NCBI GenBank assembly: GCA_027020105.1
Contig: JALUVW010000033.1
Coordinates: 1-10,699, forward strand
From: Candidatus Falkowiibacteriota bacterium
Lineage (GTDB): Bacteria > Patescibacteriota > Patescibacteriia > Patescibacteriales > SZUA-104
Direction: 5' to 3'
Length of the DNA: 10,699 nucleotides
Under the pieces are notes generated by a model. It made no database searches, was not told the DNA's origin, and saw only the letters and a program-made list of their open reading frames with translations. Made by a program: the position numbers and the translations under genes. Position 1 is the stretch's first letter, and the number at the start of each line of letters is the position of its first letter. Shown here in pieces: positions 1 through 5,758 of this stretch.

Positions 1-1
1 A

Positions 2-1207
2 CTATTCTTGGCTGAAAATAACGGCATTGGGAATGTCTCTGCCCGGTCCGACCATATATTCGTCATTATAAAATAATGCCGAGGAGTAACCGCCGTCTAT
101 GTTTAAGGCGTATTCAACTTTCATGGCCTTCATTATGTTCGCCAAATCGGGAACCGTGGCGTTGCGGGCGACAACCAGATAAATTTTATTGTCCTTGTAG
201 GCGATGGCGTTGCGCAAAGCTTTGACGTTTTTTTGTTTCTTGTCTATCTCCCAATCTATTAAAATATTCATTCCTTCTTCAATCAGTCTCGGTTTATTGC
301 CCAGCGCGGCTTGCAGTTTAACTCCGTATCGGGATTCAAAATATTCAACACTTTTAAATTCCCGACTGTCCTTAAAGTAATAAAACTTATTATTCTCGTC
401 AAAAGCCATAATCGGGCCGGTGGTCCAATATTTCAACTGGTCCTCGTTTATCATTTTGCCCAAGCGCGAATTGTAAACAGGAAAAAAATAATAATTCTTT
501 TTGCTCGCGCCGGTGTCAAAATAAGTGCCGTTAACGGCGGCAAAACCGTTATTCGCCACGGCGAAACTCGCCAATGATTTCGCGCCGCAGTCCGAGTCGC
601 AATCGTCCGCGTCCGCCGTGTCCGTGATAATCTTTAATTTCGGATTGCTCAAATCTATCTCAACCAAATCCACGGTAAAATTCCCGTCCGCGGTGGAAAC
701 TGTTTTGTGCTCATACTTGCTGTACCGATTAAGCGACTCGTCGTAGCCGGGCTTATGAATTCTCGCCAAATCTTCCGTGCTGATGCCGAGCCCGAGTTCG
801 CGCATAATTTTGAACGCGTCCGCCGGACGACCCAAATAATACTTCTTTAAATCTTTGGGATAAACATACCACGCCTCTCCGTTTTTTTCCGTCTGAATAA
901 CTATCTTGCCCGCGAGCCGGCGCGCCAGCTCCAAATCCCCCTCCACCGGCATACCGGCCTGCGCGATTTTCTGAAAATCCGCCTCGGCGATACCCAGCCC
1001 GAGTTCGCGCATAATTTTGAACGCGTCCGCCGGACGACCAAGATAATAACGCTTGTTATTCCCCGGATAAACATACCACGCCTCCCCGTTCTTTTCCACT
1101 TGCAGGAGAATATAACCGGAAAGGCCGTCGGCGAACCCCGCCAAAGAATTTTTAGCGGGGAAAATAACAGCCAAGATAATCGTGATGATAAGAAATGCTT
1201 TTTTCAT
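2..1207 (-). CDS. Secreted phosphodiester glycosidase (NAGPA-domain) protein with two N-terminal surface repeats
   Basis: 401 residues from the ATG at 1207. That start puts a classic signal peptide or membrane anchor first (MKK, hydrophobic stretch about 5-17, then AKNSLAG); a longer reading to 1279 would bury it. Residues about 31-82 and 100-150 are two copies of a module with the cores NGEAWYVYP and YYLGRPADAFKIMRELGLGI. I recall this module from many Patescibacteria envelope proteins. Residues about 165-401 match the phosphodiester glycosidase/NAGPA family (PF09992): VNGTYF at 225-230, RNAIAYKDNKIYLVV at 332-346 and NIDGG at 369-373 followed by SSALFY. Characterised members hydrolyse sugar-1-phosphodiesters; the bacterial substrate here is unknown, but an envelope glycan is plausible. 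Two Cys (203 and 207, DDCDSDC) could form a disulfide outside the cytoplasm. The stop lies at 2-4, so the protein is complete. There is no usable SD; the start looks leaderless. The fold is fairly certain, the substrate is not. Confidence 0.82.
   Translation of the reverse strand: MKKAFLIITIILAVIFPAKNSLAGFADGLSGYILLQVEKNGEAWYVYPGNNKRYYLGRPADAFKIMRELGLGIAEADFQKIAQAGMPVEGDLELARRLAGKIVIQTEKNGEAWYVYPKDLKKYYLGRPADAFKIMRELGLGISTEDLARIHKPGYDESLNRYSKYEHKTVSTADGNFTVDLVEIDLSNPKLKIITDTADADDCDSDCGAKSLASFAVANNGFAAVNGTYFDTGASKKNYYFFPVYNSRLGKMINEDQLKYWTTGPIMAFDENNKFYYFKDSREFKSVEYFESRYGVKLQAALGNKPRLIEEGMNILIDWEIDKKQKNVKALRNAIAYKDNKIYLVVARNATVPDLANIMKAMKVEYALNIDGGYSSALFYNDEYMVGPGRDIPNAVIFSQE
789..1039 (-). 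repeat. Direct DNA repeat encoding the duplicated surface module
   Basis: Positions 789-832 and 996-1039 are identical over 44 bases, 207 bp (69 codons) apart. They encode the core GRPADAFKIMRELGL in both modules of the NAGPA protein. Similarity continues at lower identity across the NGEAWYVYP part. Base-perfect identity, including third codon positions, suggests a recent duplication or gene conversion rather than protein-level selection alone. Confidence 0.85.
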
Positions 1208-1213
1208 ATCTCC

Positions 1214-1222
1214 ATTATACCA
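1214..1222 (-). promoter_or_regulatory. Extended -10 promoter of the NAGPA gene (predicted leaderless)
   Basis: On the minus strand the sequence reads TGGTATAAT followed by GGAGAT and then the ATG at 1207. TGnTATAAT is a full extended -10 element. I see only a weak -35 region (around 1237-1242, T-rich). With the normal 6-7 base distance from the -10 box, transcription would begin at or next to the A of the ATG. The GGAG in between is only two bases from the ATG and would lie upstream of the transcript start, so it is unlikely to act as an SD. Confidence 0.65.
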
Positions 1223-1317
1223 TATCAAAACAAAAAAACATCCGCGGATAAGCGCGGGACGCGACGGAGGGCAAACCAAGGCAAGACGAAGAATATTATC
1301 TCCCGTCCAAAATATTT

Positions 1318-1355
1318 TTGCCGCCGTCCCCCTCTCGCGAGAGGAGGGGCGGCAA
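1318..1355. repeat. 38-bp palindromic element between the divergent promoters
   Basis: The outer arms TTGCCGCC (1318-1325) and GGCGGCAA (1348-1355) flank a perfect 14-bp inner palindrome CCTCTCGCGAGAGG (1331-1344), with a small unequal internal loop (5 bases against 3). No T-run follows on either strand, so it does not look like an intrinsic terminator. It resembles REP-like intergenic palindromes with C-run/G-run arms. The rest of 1208-1437 holds only the two promoters. Confidence 0.6.
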
Positions 1356-1401
1356 GGCCAAAATCAGAATGTCCCGCGGCCAATCGTTGCCTTGACTAAA
1401 A

Positions 1402-1430
1402 TTGCCAAAGGGAGAAAAGACGGCTATAAT
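1402..1430 (+). promoter_or_regulatory. Sigma-70-type promoter of greA (predicted leaderless)
   Basis: TTGCCA (1402-1407), a 17-bp spacer and TATAAT (1425-1430), followed by GGCTAAT and the ATG at 1438. This is a near-consensus promoter with ideal spacing. The transcript should begin at about 1437-1438, giving an mRNA with essentially no leader. There is no SD before ATG 1438. Confidence 0.75.
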
Positions 1431-1437
1431 GGCTAAT

Positions 1438-1935
1438 ATGCGGACACCAAAAAGAAAATTGGGAAAATACGCCCATCTAAAACCGGACGCGCTCATTACC
1501 GAGGCGAAGTACAACGAGCTTAAACGAAAACTTGAGGCTATGAAAAAAAAGCGCCCGCTTGTCGCGGCGGAAGTGAAGCGGCTCGCCGAGATGGGCGACT
1601 TTTCGGAAAACGCCGAATACCAAATCGCCAAAGGGCGCCTGCGGGGCCTCAACCAAAGAATTCTTGACACGGAAGACCATTTGAGGCGCGCGAATATTAT
1701 CAAAAGGCCCGATAATACCGACATTGTCCGGCCCGGACACAGGGTTTCCGTGAAAATTAACGGAAAACAAAAAGAATATTTAATACTCGGGTCGTCCGAA
1801 ACAAATCCGCTTAAAAATATAATTTCGCGCAATTCCCCAATCGGTTCGGCCGTGATGGGGCGTAAGGCCGGCGACAAGGTAAAAATACGGCTGAAAAACA
1901 AAGAAATTGAGTGCGAGATAATCAAGATAAGTTAA
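1438..1935 (+). CDS. greA: Transcript cleavage factor GreA
   Basis: 165 residues. GreA binds RNA polymerase in the secondary channel and stimulates cleavage of backtracked RNA. Residues about 15-85 form the N-terminal coiled coil; its tip carries MGDFSENAEYQIAKGR, matching the conserved D-x-x-E-N-A-E-Y of GreA, whose two acidic residues coordinate the catalytic metal. Residues about 88-165 are the FKBP-like C-terminal domain, with NIISRNSPIGSAVMGRKAGDKV matching the family's 'ISxxSPxGxAlxGKxxGD'. I chose ATG 1438: the in-frame ATG at 1429 overlaps the TATAAT box and the TTG at 1402 is the -35 box itself. The N-terminus then has a short basic extension (MRTPKRKLGKYAHLKPDA) before the coiled coil, slightly longer than in E. 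coli. Its last three bases overlap the stop of the convergent glycosyltransferase gene. Identity is very certain. Confidence 0.95.
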   Translation: MRTPKRKLGKYAHLKPDALITEAKYNELKRKLEAMKKKRPLVAAEVKRLAEMGDFSENAEYQIAKGRLRGLNQRILDTEDHLRRANIIKRPDNTDIVRPGHRVSVKINGKQKEYLILGSSETNPLKNIISRNSPIGSAVMGRKAGDKVKIRLKNKEIECEIIKIS

Positions 1936-3152
1936 GCGCGCCTTAATAAAACTTTATCAAAGGCCTTTTCTCGCATATCTTTGGCGATTAAATCCCAATC
2001 GTATTTCTCAAAAACGAGTTTTTTCGCGTTAGCGACGGTTCTTGCCGTTTGCTCGGGATTATCCGTGATTTTTTTTACCGCCTCGGCGATTCCCCGCGAA
2101 TCGCGCGGATCAACCGCCCAACCGGTCGGCTCTTTATCCGGATTCCGCTCGCGGTCAAAAAGAAAATCGGCGATTCCTCCTTCCTGCGTGGCGATAACCG
2201 GCAATCCGGCCGCCATCGCCTCAATAAATGAATTGCCCATCCCCTCGGAAATGGACGGACGGATGAATATGTCGGAAATTTTCAAAAATTTCGGAATATC
2301 TTTATGTTCCGTCAATCCCGCGAAATTAACTCTGTCGGCGACGCCTTCGCGTTTTGCCAAATTTTGAAGCGTTTTTAAATCCGGTCCGGCCCCCAAGACA
2401 ATAAATTTGACGTTTTCCGGCAAATATTTAAGCGACCTGATTACGTCGTCAATCGCGTTCTTTTTTACCAACCGCGAAGTCGTGATTAAAAATTTATCTT
2501 CGCTTTTTTTGCCCAACTTATCTTTTAATTCGTTTAACTCCTTTTCCGAATACGGCCGCGCGAATCGCGCCATATCCGCTCCGTTCGGAATAATCGCGAG
2601 CTCTCCTTTAAATCCCATATCGCGCGCCCATTTGCCGAGATAATTTGAAATCGCTTGAACAAAGTCGGCCCCGGTGAAAACCATTTTGAAAAAAGGATAA
2701 ACGGCGCGAATCCTCCATCTTCCGGTTACGCGCGCCATATCGTCTCCTTCCTGCAAAGTAAGTAAAAACGGAATGTTTCTTTTGTAAAAAAGCTTAAAAA
2801 ACACGACGGGAAATCCGGCGTAAGACATTATTGACCAGCAAGCGTCGTATTTATTTTTACGGTAAAGCTGAATGGCTTTAAAAAAAGCGAGAAAGGGATA
2901 AAATACTTTGGTTAAATACATCGGGAATTTAACCAAATCTTCCATAGACGGATTTTTTTTAGCAAATCCGATTCTGTGCGCGTTCACGTTCCCTATTTTT
3001 TCAAACCGCGGGAGATTGCCGTCAAAGCGGAGAGTAATCATATCAAATTGAATATCATCCGGAGTTATCCTGTCCGTAATTTCTTTGACCGCCACCTCCG
3101 CGCCCCCGACGAACGGATGATAAGCGATTGAAAAGATGAGTATTTTTTTCAT
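1932..3152 (-). CDS. Glycosyltransferase family 4 (GT-B fold)
   Basis: 406 residues. The enzyme should transfer a sugar from an activated donor to a glycan or lipid acceptor at the inner face of the membrane. Residues 12-19 are HPFVGGAE, the N-terminal GT4 acceptor-side loop. Donor-side features are IIPNGAD (187-193), TTSRLVKKN (224-232), GAGP (254-257) and the E-x7-E signature in SEGMGNSFIEAMAAGLPVIA (E303 and E311). The donor and acceptor sugars cannot be read from sequence. A hydrophobic, basic patch at about 75-125 may bind the membrane. It follows the flavodoxin-like gene by 5 bp with no SD, so translation is probably coupled. Its stop shares TTAA with the greA stop, so there is no room for a terminator and the transcripts must run into each other. 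It is the only sugar-transfer gene here, not part of a visible glycan cluster. Confidence 0.9.
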   Translation of the reverse strand: MKKILIFSIAYHPFVGGAEVAVKEITDRITPDDIQFDMITLRFDGNLPRFEKIGNVNAHRIGFAKKNPSMEDLVKFPMYLTKVFYPFLAFFKAIQLYRKNKYDACWSIMSYAGFPVVFFKLFYKRNIPFLLTLQEGDDMARVTGRWRIRAVYPFFKMVFTGADFVQAISNYLGKWARDMGFKGELAIIPNGADMARFARPYSEKELNELKDKLGKKSEDKFLITTSRLVKKNAIDDVIRSLKYLPENVKFIVLGAGPDLKTLQNLAKREGVADRVNFAGLTEHKDIPKFLKISDIFIRPSISEGMGNSFIEAMAAGLPVIATQEGGIADFLFDRERNPDKEPTGWAVDPRDSRGIAEAVKKITDNPEQTARTVANAKKLVFEKYDWDLIAKDMREKAFDKVLLRRA

Positions 3153-3157
3153 AGAAA

Positions 3158-3628
3158 TTAATTTAACCGCTTTAAGCCCAGAGCGAATTGTTCGGCTTTT
3201 TCCAGATCACGCTCGTTGGGCCTGCCTTTGGCGATGCCGCCGATAAATTTAAGCGGCCCCCAAGTGTCAAATCCGCGACAACAATATTCGCCCGCCAAAC
3301 CAAACCCTTTTGCCTTTATCGCTTTTTTAAGCGCTCCCAAGCCGGAAAAAACAAATACTCCGCATGTCATAAACGCGAACGCTTTTTTCCCTCGCGCGTC
3401 AGGCAATTTATCCAAAAAATCAATAATGGCGATATGCGGCTTCCGGAAATAAGTTCCGCTGCCGAAACCGATTAAATCATATTTATCCAAATCGTCCGAA
3501 TTAACTTCATACGGCTTTTTTAAATCCGCGCCCAAAACTTTCGCCATTCTTTTGGCGATTTTCTCCGTATTGCCGTGATGTATGGACATATAGACAATTA
3601 ATGTTTTTTTGGGCGTATGACCGGGCAT
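3158..3628 (-). CDS. Flavodoxin-like FMN protein
   Basis: 156 residues, the usual size of a short-chain flavodoxin. The first strand and phosphate-binding loop read LIVYMSIHHGNTEKIAKRMA (10-29), with S15, G19, N20 and T21 in the FMN-phosphate positions. FGSGTYFRKPH (55-65) corresponds to the first loop over the isoalloxazine ring. FMTCG and CRGFDTWGP (about 117-125) form the second ring-contact region, and KGRPNERDLEKAEQFA near the end is typical of flavodoxin-domain proteins. Expected role: cytoplasmic electron carrier or FMN-dependent oxidoreductase subunit; the partner is unknown. The ATG at 3628 lies 9 bp after the YbaK-domain stop. There is no SD; the gap contains AT-rich sequence resembling a -10 box, but a separate promoter is not convincing. 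The cysteine pair at 116-117 is unusual but may be chance. Confidence 0.85.
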   Translation of the reverse strand: MPGHTPKKTLIVYMSIHHGNTEKIAKRMAKVLGADLKKPYEVNSDDLDKYDLIGFGSGTYFRKPHIAIIDFLDKLPDARGKKAFAFMTCGVFVFSGLGALKKAIKAKGFGLAGEYCCRGFDTWGPLKFIGGIAKGRPNERDLEKAEQFALGLKRLN

Positions 3629-3637
3629 AAATTTATA

Positions 3638-4246
3638 TTATCTGTTTTTCGCCTTTTTTTTGGCTTTAACCGTTTTTTTGTTTTTAACCACCTTCTTTGC
3701 TTTAACGGTTTTTTGTTTTTTTATTTTCTTTTTGACTCCGAAGCTCCCCAAGACGGCATCCTCCATTCTGATAAAGTCGCGAACAGCCATTTCAACCGAA
3801 TGGTTAAAACTGCCGGACGAAAATACCGCCTTCTTCGCCTTGGACATTCCCTTGTCAACGATAACGGGCAATTTGTGCAGACCGCCGAAAGCGCTCATCG
3901 CGCCGGCCTTCACTTTTAACAATTTTTCCATTATTTTTTCTCCGGGAATTTTTACGGCCTTAACCGGCTTTTTTGTCCGCGCTCCGATGCATTTTCCCAA
4001 TTTTTTGAAATCCAAATTATGGTCGGCCGGCAAAATCACCAAATAATAATCCCTGTCCGCTTTAACAAGCAAAGATTTGGCGATCTCGTTGATTTTTCTG
4101 CGCGTGGTGATTGCCGCGTCATAGGCGGTGTAAACCGTCTTATGTTCCAGAATCTCGTGCTTTACTCCGGCTTTTTCCAAGTATTTAACCAGTTTCGCCG
4201 GCAGTTTTGTTTTAGATTTTTTTGATGGTGTTTTTTTCTTGGGCAT
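3638..4246 (-). CDS. YbaK/ProX-type aminoacyl-tRNA deacylase domain protein with a lysine-rich tail
   Basis: 202 residues. Residues about 16-168 match the YbaK/aminoacyl-tRNA-synthetase-associated domain (PF04073), a family that hydrolyses mischarged aminoacyl-tRNA such as Cys- or Ala-tRNAPro. Visible landmarks: HKTVYTAYDAA, the conserved lysine in EIAKSLLVKAD (K57), GAMSAFGG (115-122) before LPVIVDKGM, and FSSGSFNHSVEM (142-153). Which amino acid is cleared cannot be told. Both ends are basic: residues 1-15 are PKKKTPSKKSKTK-like, and residues 172-202 are 17 Lys of 31, with KTVKAKK repeated at 179-185 and 191-197. Such a tail could bind tRNA or other nucleic acid. The gene follows the ATPase by 27 bp and has no SD. 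A CATAAT box lies 13 bp before the ATG, so an own promoter is possible but weak. Confidence 0.82.
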   Translation of the reverse strand: MPKKKTPSKKSKTKLPAKLVKYLEKAGVKHEILEHKTVYTAYDAAITTRRKINEIAKSLLVKADRDYYLVILPADHNLDFKKLGKCIGARTKKPVKAVKIPGEKIMEKLLKVKAGAMSAFGGLHKLPVIVDKGMSKAKKAVFSSGSFNHSVEMAVRDFIRMEDAVLGSFGVKKKIKKQKTVKAKKVVKNKKTVKAKKKAKNR

Positions 4247-4273
4247 ATTGTTTAAAATAATTATGAAGTTTAT

Positions 4274-5446
4274 TTATATTAAATTAGATAAAAATTTATC
4301 AGCGCTTATTACTCTTATATTATTTTGCGTAAAATCAATATTTTTTTCTTTTACAACCTGATAAACAAAAGGGATGTCAATTCGCTCGGAAAAATATTTT
4401 AAACTTTTTGAAGTTTTTTGGTCATTTAGCTTTACCTCAATCGCCATCCATGGCCTTTTATTTGCCGAAATTATGAAATCAACTTCCCGTCCTTCGCGGT
4501 CGCGCAAAAAATTAAGCTCAATCTTGCGTCCCTCCGTGTCGTAAAAGAAATGGGAGAGTTTCAATAAATGCGAGGCAATCATATTTTCCAGTCGCGCCGA
4601 CTCGTCCTCTATCTCGGACCAATCCCATAGATATATTTTCGGCTCTTTGCGCAAAGATTTTATTTTGGTTGAAGCGAAAGGATAAATACGGAAATGATAA
4701 TAAAATCTTTCCAAAATATCAACCCATAAAGAAACTGTTTTATGAGTTACGGCCAAATCCTCTTTAAGGGAGTTTAAAGAAAACATAGAGCCGACTTTTT
4801 CAGGAATCATTTCCGTTAAAAGCTCTAAAGACGACAAATCGCGAATACTTTCTATATCCCTGATATCTTCCTTAACTAAACGCTCTTTCCGTTCATTATG
4901 AAAACGGCGCAATGTCTTCATGTCTTTTTTAATGAACGGTTCGGGAAAGCCGCCGAACTTAAAAAGCCGGTCAAACGCGCCATCGGCTCCCTTGCGCCGT
5001 GAAAATCGCGGCTCTTTTAAGACCTTAATGTCCGGCTGGATTTCAAGCGCTTCCGCCACTGAAAACGGATGCAAACGGAAATAATGGTATCTTCCCAAAA
5101 GAGAATCCCCTCCCCGGCGGTAAAAATCAAGCCGAGCGCTGCCCGTAACGATAATATCATATTTGTCTTTATTCTTGTCAAATTCACCCTTGATATAATT
5201 CCGCCATTGCCGGTATTTGTGTATTTCGTCAAAAATAATCAAGTCGGCTTCGCTTTCAAATTTTTGTTCTATTATTTTTTTTCTGTCATCACGAAAATCC
5301 CAATTCAAATAAACCGGATTTTTATATTTTTTACCGATGAGTTTGGCCAAAGTGGTTTTCCCGACCTGCCTGGGCCCGCCGATAAAAACCATCTTATCCT
5401 TCAAGTCCGATGATATATATTTATCCAAATATCGTTTTTTAAGCAT
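4274..5446 (-). CDS. AAA_14/DUF4143 family ATPase
   Basis: 390 residues, typical length. N-terminal AAA ATPase: Walker A GPRQVGKT (24-31), Walker B LIIFDEIHKY (69-78), sensor VTGSARLDFYRR (100-111), then SLLGRYHYFRLHPFS (115-129), the signature after the sensor in this family. The C-terminal half (about 185-390) is DUF4143; it contains REVDFIISANKRPWMAIEVKL (320-340), whose E-x-D and E-V-K residues (E321, D323, E337, K339) resemble a PD-(D/E)xK nuclease core. The family is very common and scattered by transfer in bacteria and archaea; the cellular role is not established. It heads the gene group running to the glycosyltransferase. A strong promoter with an operator-like inverted repeat lies upstream, followed by a leader of about 75 bases with a GC-rich hairpin. 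The ATG at 5446 has only a distant GGGGGAG (11 bases away). Confidence 0.88.
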   Translation of the reverse strand: MLKKRYLDKYISSDLKDKMVFIGGPRQVGKTTLAKLIGKKYKNPVYLNWDFRDDRKKIIEQKFESEADLIIFDEIHKYRQWRNYIKGEFDKNKDKYDIIVTGSARLDFYRRGGDSLLGRYHYFRLHPFSVAEALEIQPDIKVLKEPRFSRRKGADGAFDRLFKFGGFPEPFIKKDMKTLRRFHNERKERLVKEDIRDIESIRDLSSLELLTEMIPEKVGSMFSLNSLKEDLAVTHKTVSLWVDILERFYYHFRIYPFASTKIKSLRKEPKIYLWDWSEIEDESARLENMIASHLLKLSHFFYDTEGRKIELNFLRDREGREVDFIISANKRPWMAIEVKLNDQKTSKSLKYFSERIDIPFVYQVVKEKNIDFTQNNIRVISADKFLSNLI

Positions 5447-5460
5447 ACAGTTATTAACTC

Positions 5461-5488
5461 CCCCTTGACAAAGGGGCTGGGGGGATTT
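5461..5488 (-). repeat. REP-like C-run/G-run hairpin in the ATPase leader
   Basis: On the minus strand: AATCCCCCCAG followed by CCCCTTTGTCAAGGGG, a 6-bp stem with a TGTC loop (5462-5477). This type of CCCCTT-loop-AAGGGG hairpin beside a GGGGGGATT flank is a dispersed intergenic repeat in many bacterial genomes. It ends about 15 bases before the ATPase ATG, and its 3' arm contains the only SD-like sequence (AAGGGGGAG). Confidence 0.55.
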
Positions 5489-5528
5489 TTAACAGATAGA
5501 TTTTTATCACAATTCTGCTCTCAACATT

Positions 5529-5577
5529 ATTATACCAAAGTATAAAAATGTGTCAACTTTTTTATACTTCGGTATAA
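5529..5577 (-). promoter_or_regulatory. Near-consensus promoter embedded in a 19-bp-arm operator-like inverted repeat
   Basis: Minus strand: TTGACA (5556-5551), 16-bp spacer, TATAAT (5534-5529) preceded by TGG, so both hexamers are perfect and the -10 is extended. Superimposed are inverted arms 5530-5548 and 5559-5577, matching at 18 of 19 positions. Each arm contains TATACC(A/G)AAGTATA, itself a dyad (TATAC-N4-GTATA). One dyad covers the -10 and spacer, the other sits just upstream of the -35. This is the layout expected for a repressor binding two sites across a strong promoter. Transcription should start near 5522, about 75 bases before the ATPase ATG. Confidence 0.75.
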
Positions 5578-5633
5578 AATATCCGACTATATTCACCATC
5601 AACCTAAACCAGATTTTATCCACTTATGCCCAT

Positions 5634-5661
5634 ATTATAGCACAATCCGCTTTTTAAACAA
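5634..5661 (-). promoter_or_regulatory. Possible second upstream promoter
   Basis: Minus strand TTGTTT (5661-5656), 16-bp spacer and TGCTATAAT (TATAAT at 5639-5634). The extended -10 is good and the -35 is weak. It points the same way as the main ATPase promoter about 105 bp downstream; no gene begins between them. Confidence 0.4.
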
Positions 5662-5702
5662 AAAAGCTCCCGCGAATATTAGAAATTTTATTCAAACACA
5701 AT

Positions 5703-5731
5703 AAAAAACGGCTCCACTTAATGTGAAGCCG
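5703..5731 (-). terminator. Rho-independent terminator of the pyrE transcription unit
   Basis: Minus strand: CGGCTTCAC-ATTAA-GTGGAGCCG (5731-5709), a 9-bp stem with one mismatch and a 5-base loop, followed directly by TTTTTT (5708-5703). It begins 28 bp after the pyrE stop. Confidence 0.88.
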
Positions 5732-5758
5732 CGCTATAATAACCACCTCCATTGATAT

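Larger units (their letters stand above)
5447..5758. other. 312-bp non-coding stretch: leader, operator, promoters, terminator
   Basis: From low to high coordinate it holds the leader of the ATPase gene with a C/G-run hairpin (5461-5488), the main promoter inside an inverted repeat (5529-5577), a second possible minus-strand promoter (5634-5661), a weak AT hairpin (GCTTTTT 5649-5655 with AAAAAGC 5661-5667) and the terminator of the pyrE unit (5703-5731). I found no convincing small gene. A 32-codon frame starting at 5752 with an internal GGAGGTGG runs straight through the terminator and is not supported. Confidence 0.7.

Noticed and set aside
1402..1437. Upstream greA starts (TTG 1402, ATG 1429)
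   Set aside because: They fall within the -35 and -10 boxes of the promoter, so the mRNA would not contain them.
1296..1925. 209-codon minus-strand frame opposite greA
   Set aside because: It is the antisense of a certain greA gene, has a Ser/Phe/Arg-rich composition typical of a shadow frame, and lacks an RBS or a recognisable domain.
3638..3733. T-rich periodic stretch first read as a repeat array
   Set aside because: It is the coding strand complement of the lysine-rich tail of the YbaK-domain protein; the repetition is protein-coding, not a CRISPR or intergenic array.
5616..5624. TTATCCACT, one mismatch from a DnaA box
   Set aside because: A single site with no cluster, no AT-unwinding array and no dnaA/dnaN nearby; not enough for an origin.
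5654..5752. 32-codon frame from ATG 5752 with an internal GGAGGTGG
   Set aside because: The SD-like bases are inside the frame, and the frame crosses the pyrE terminator hairpin and T-run; no independent start signal.
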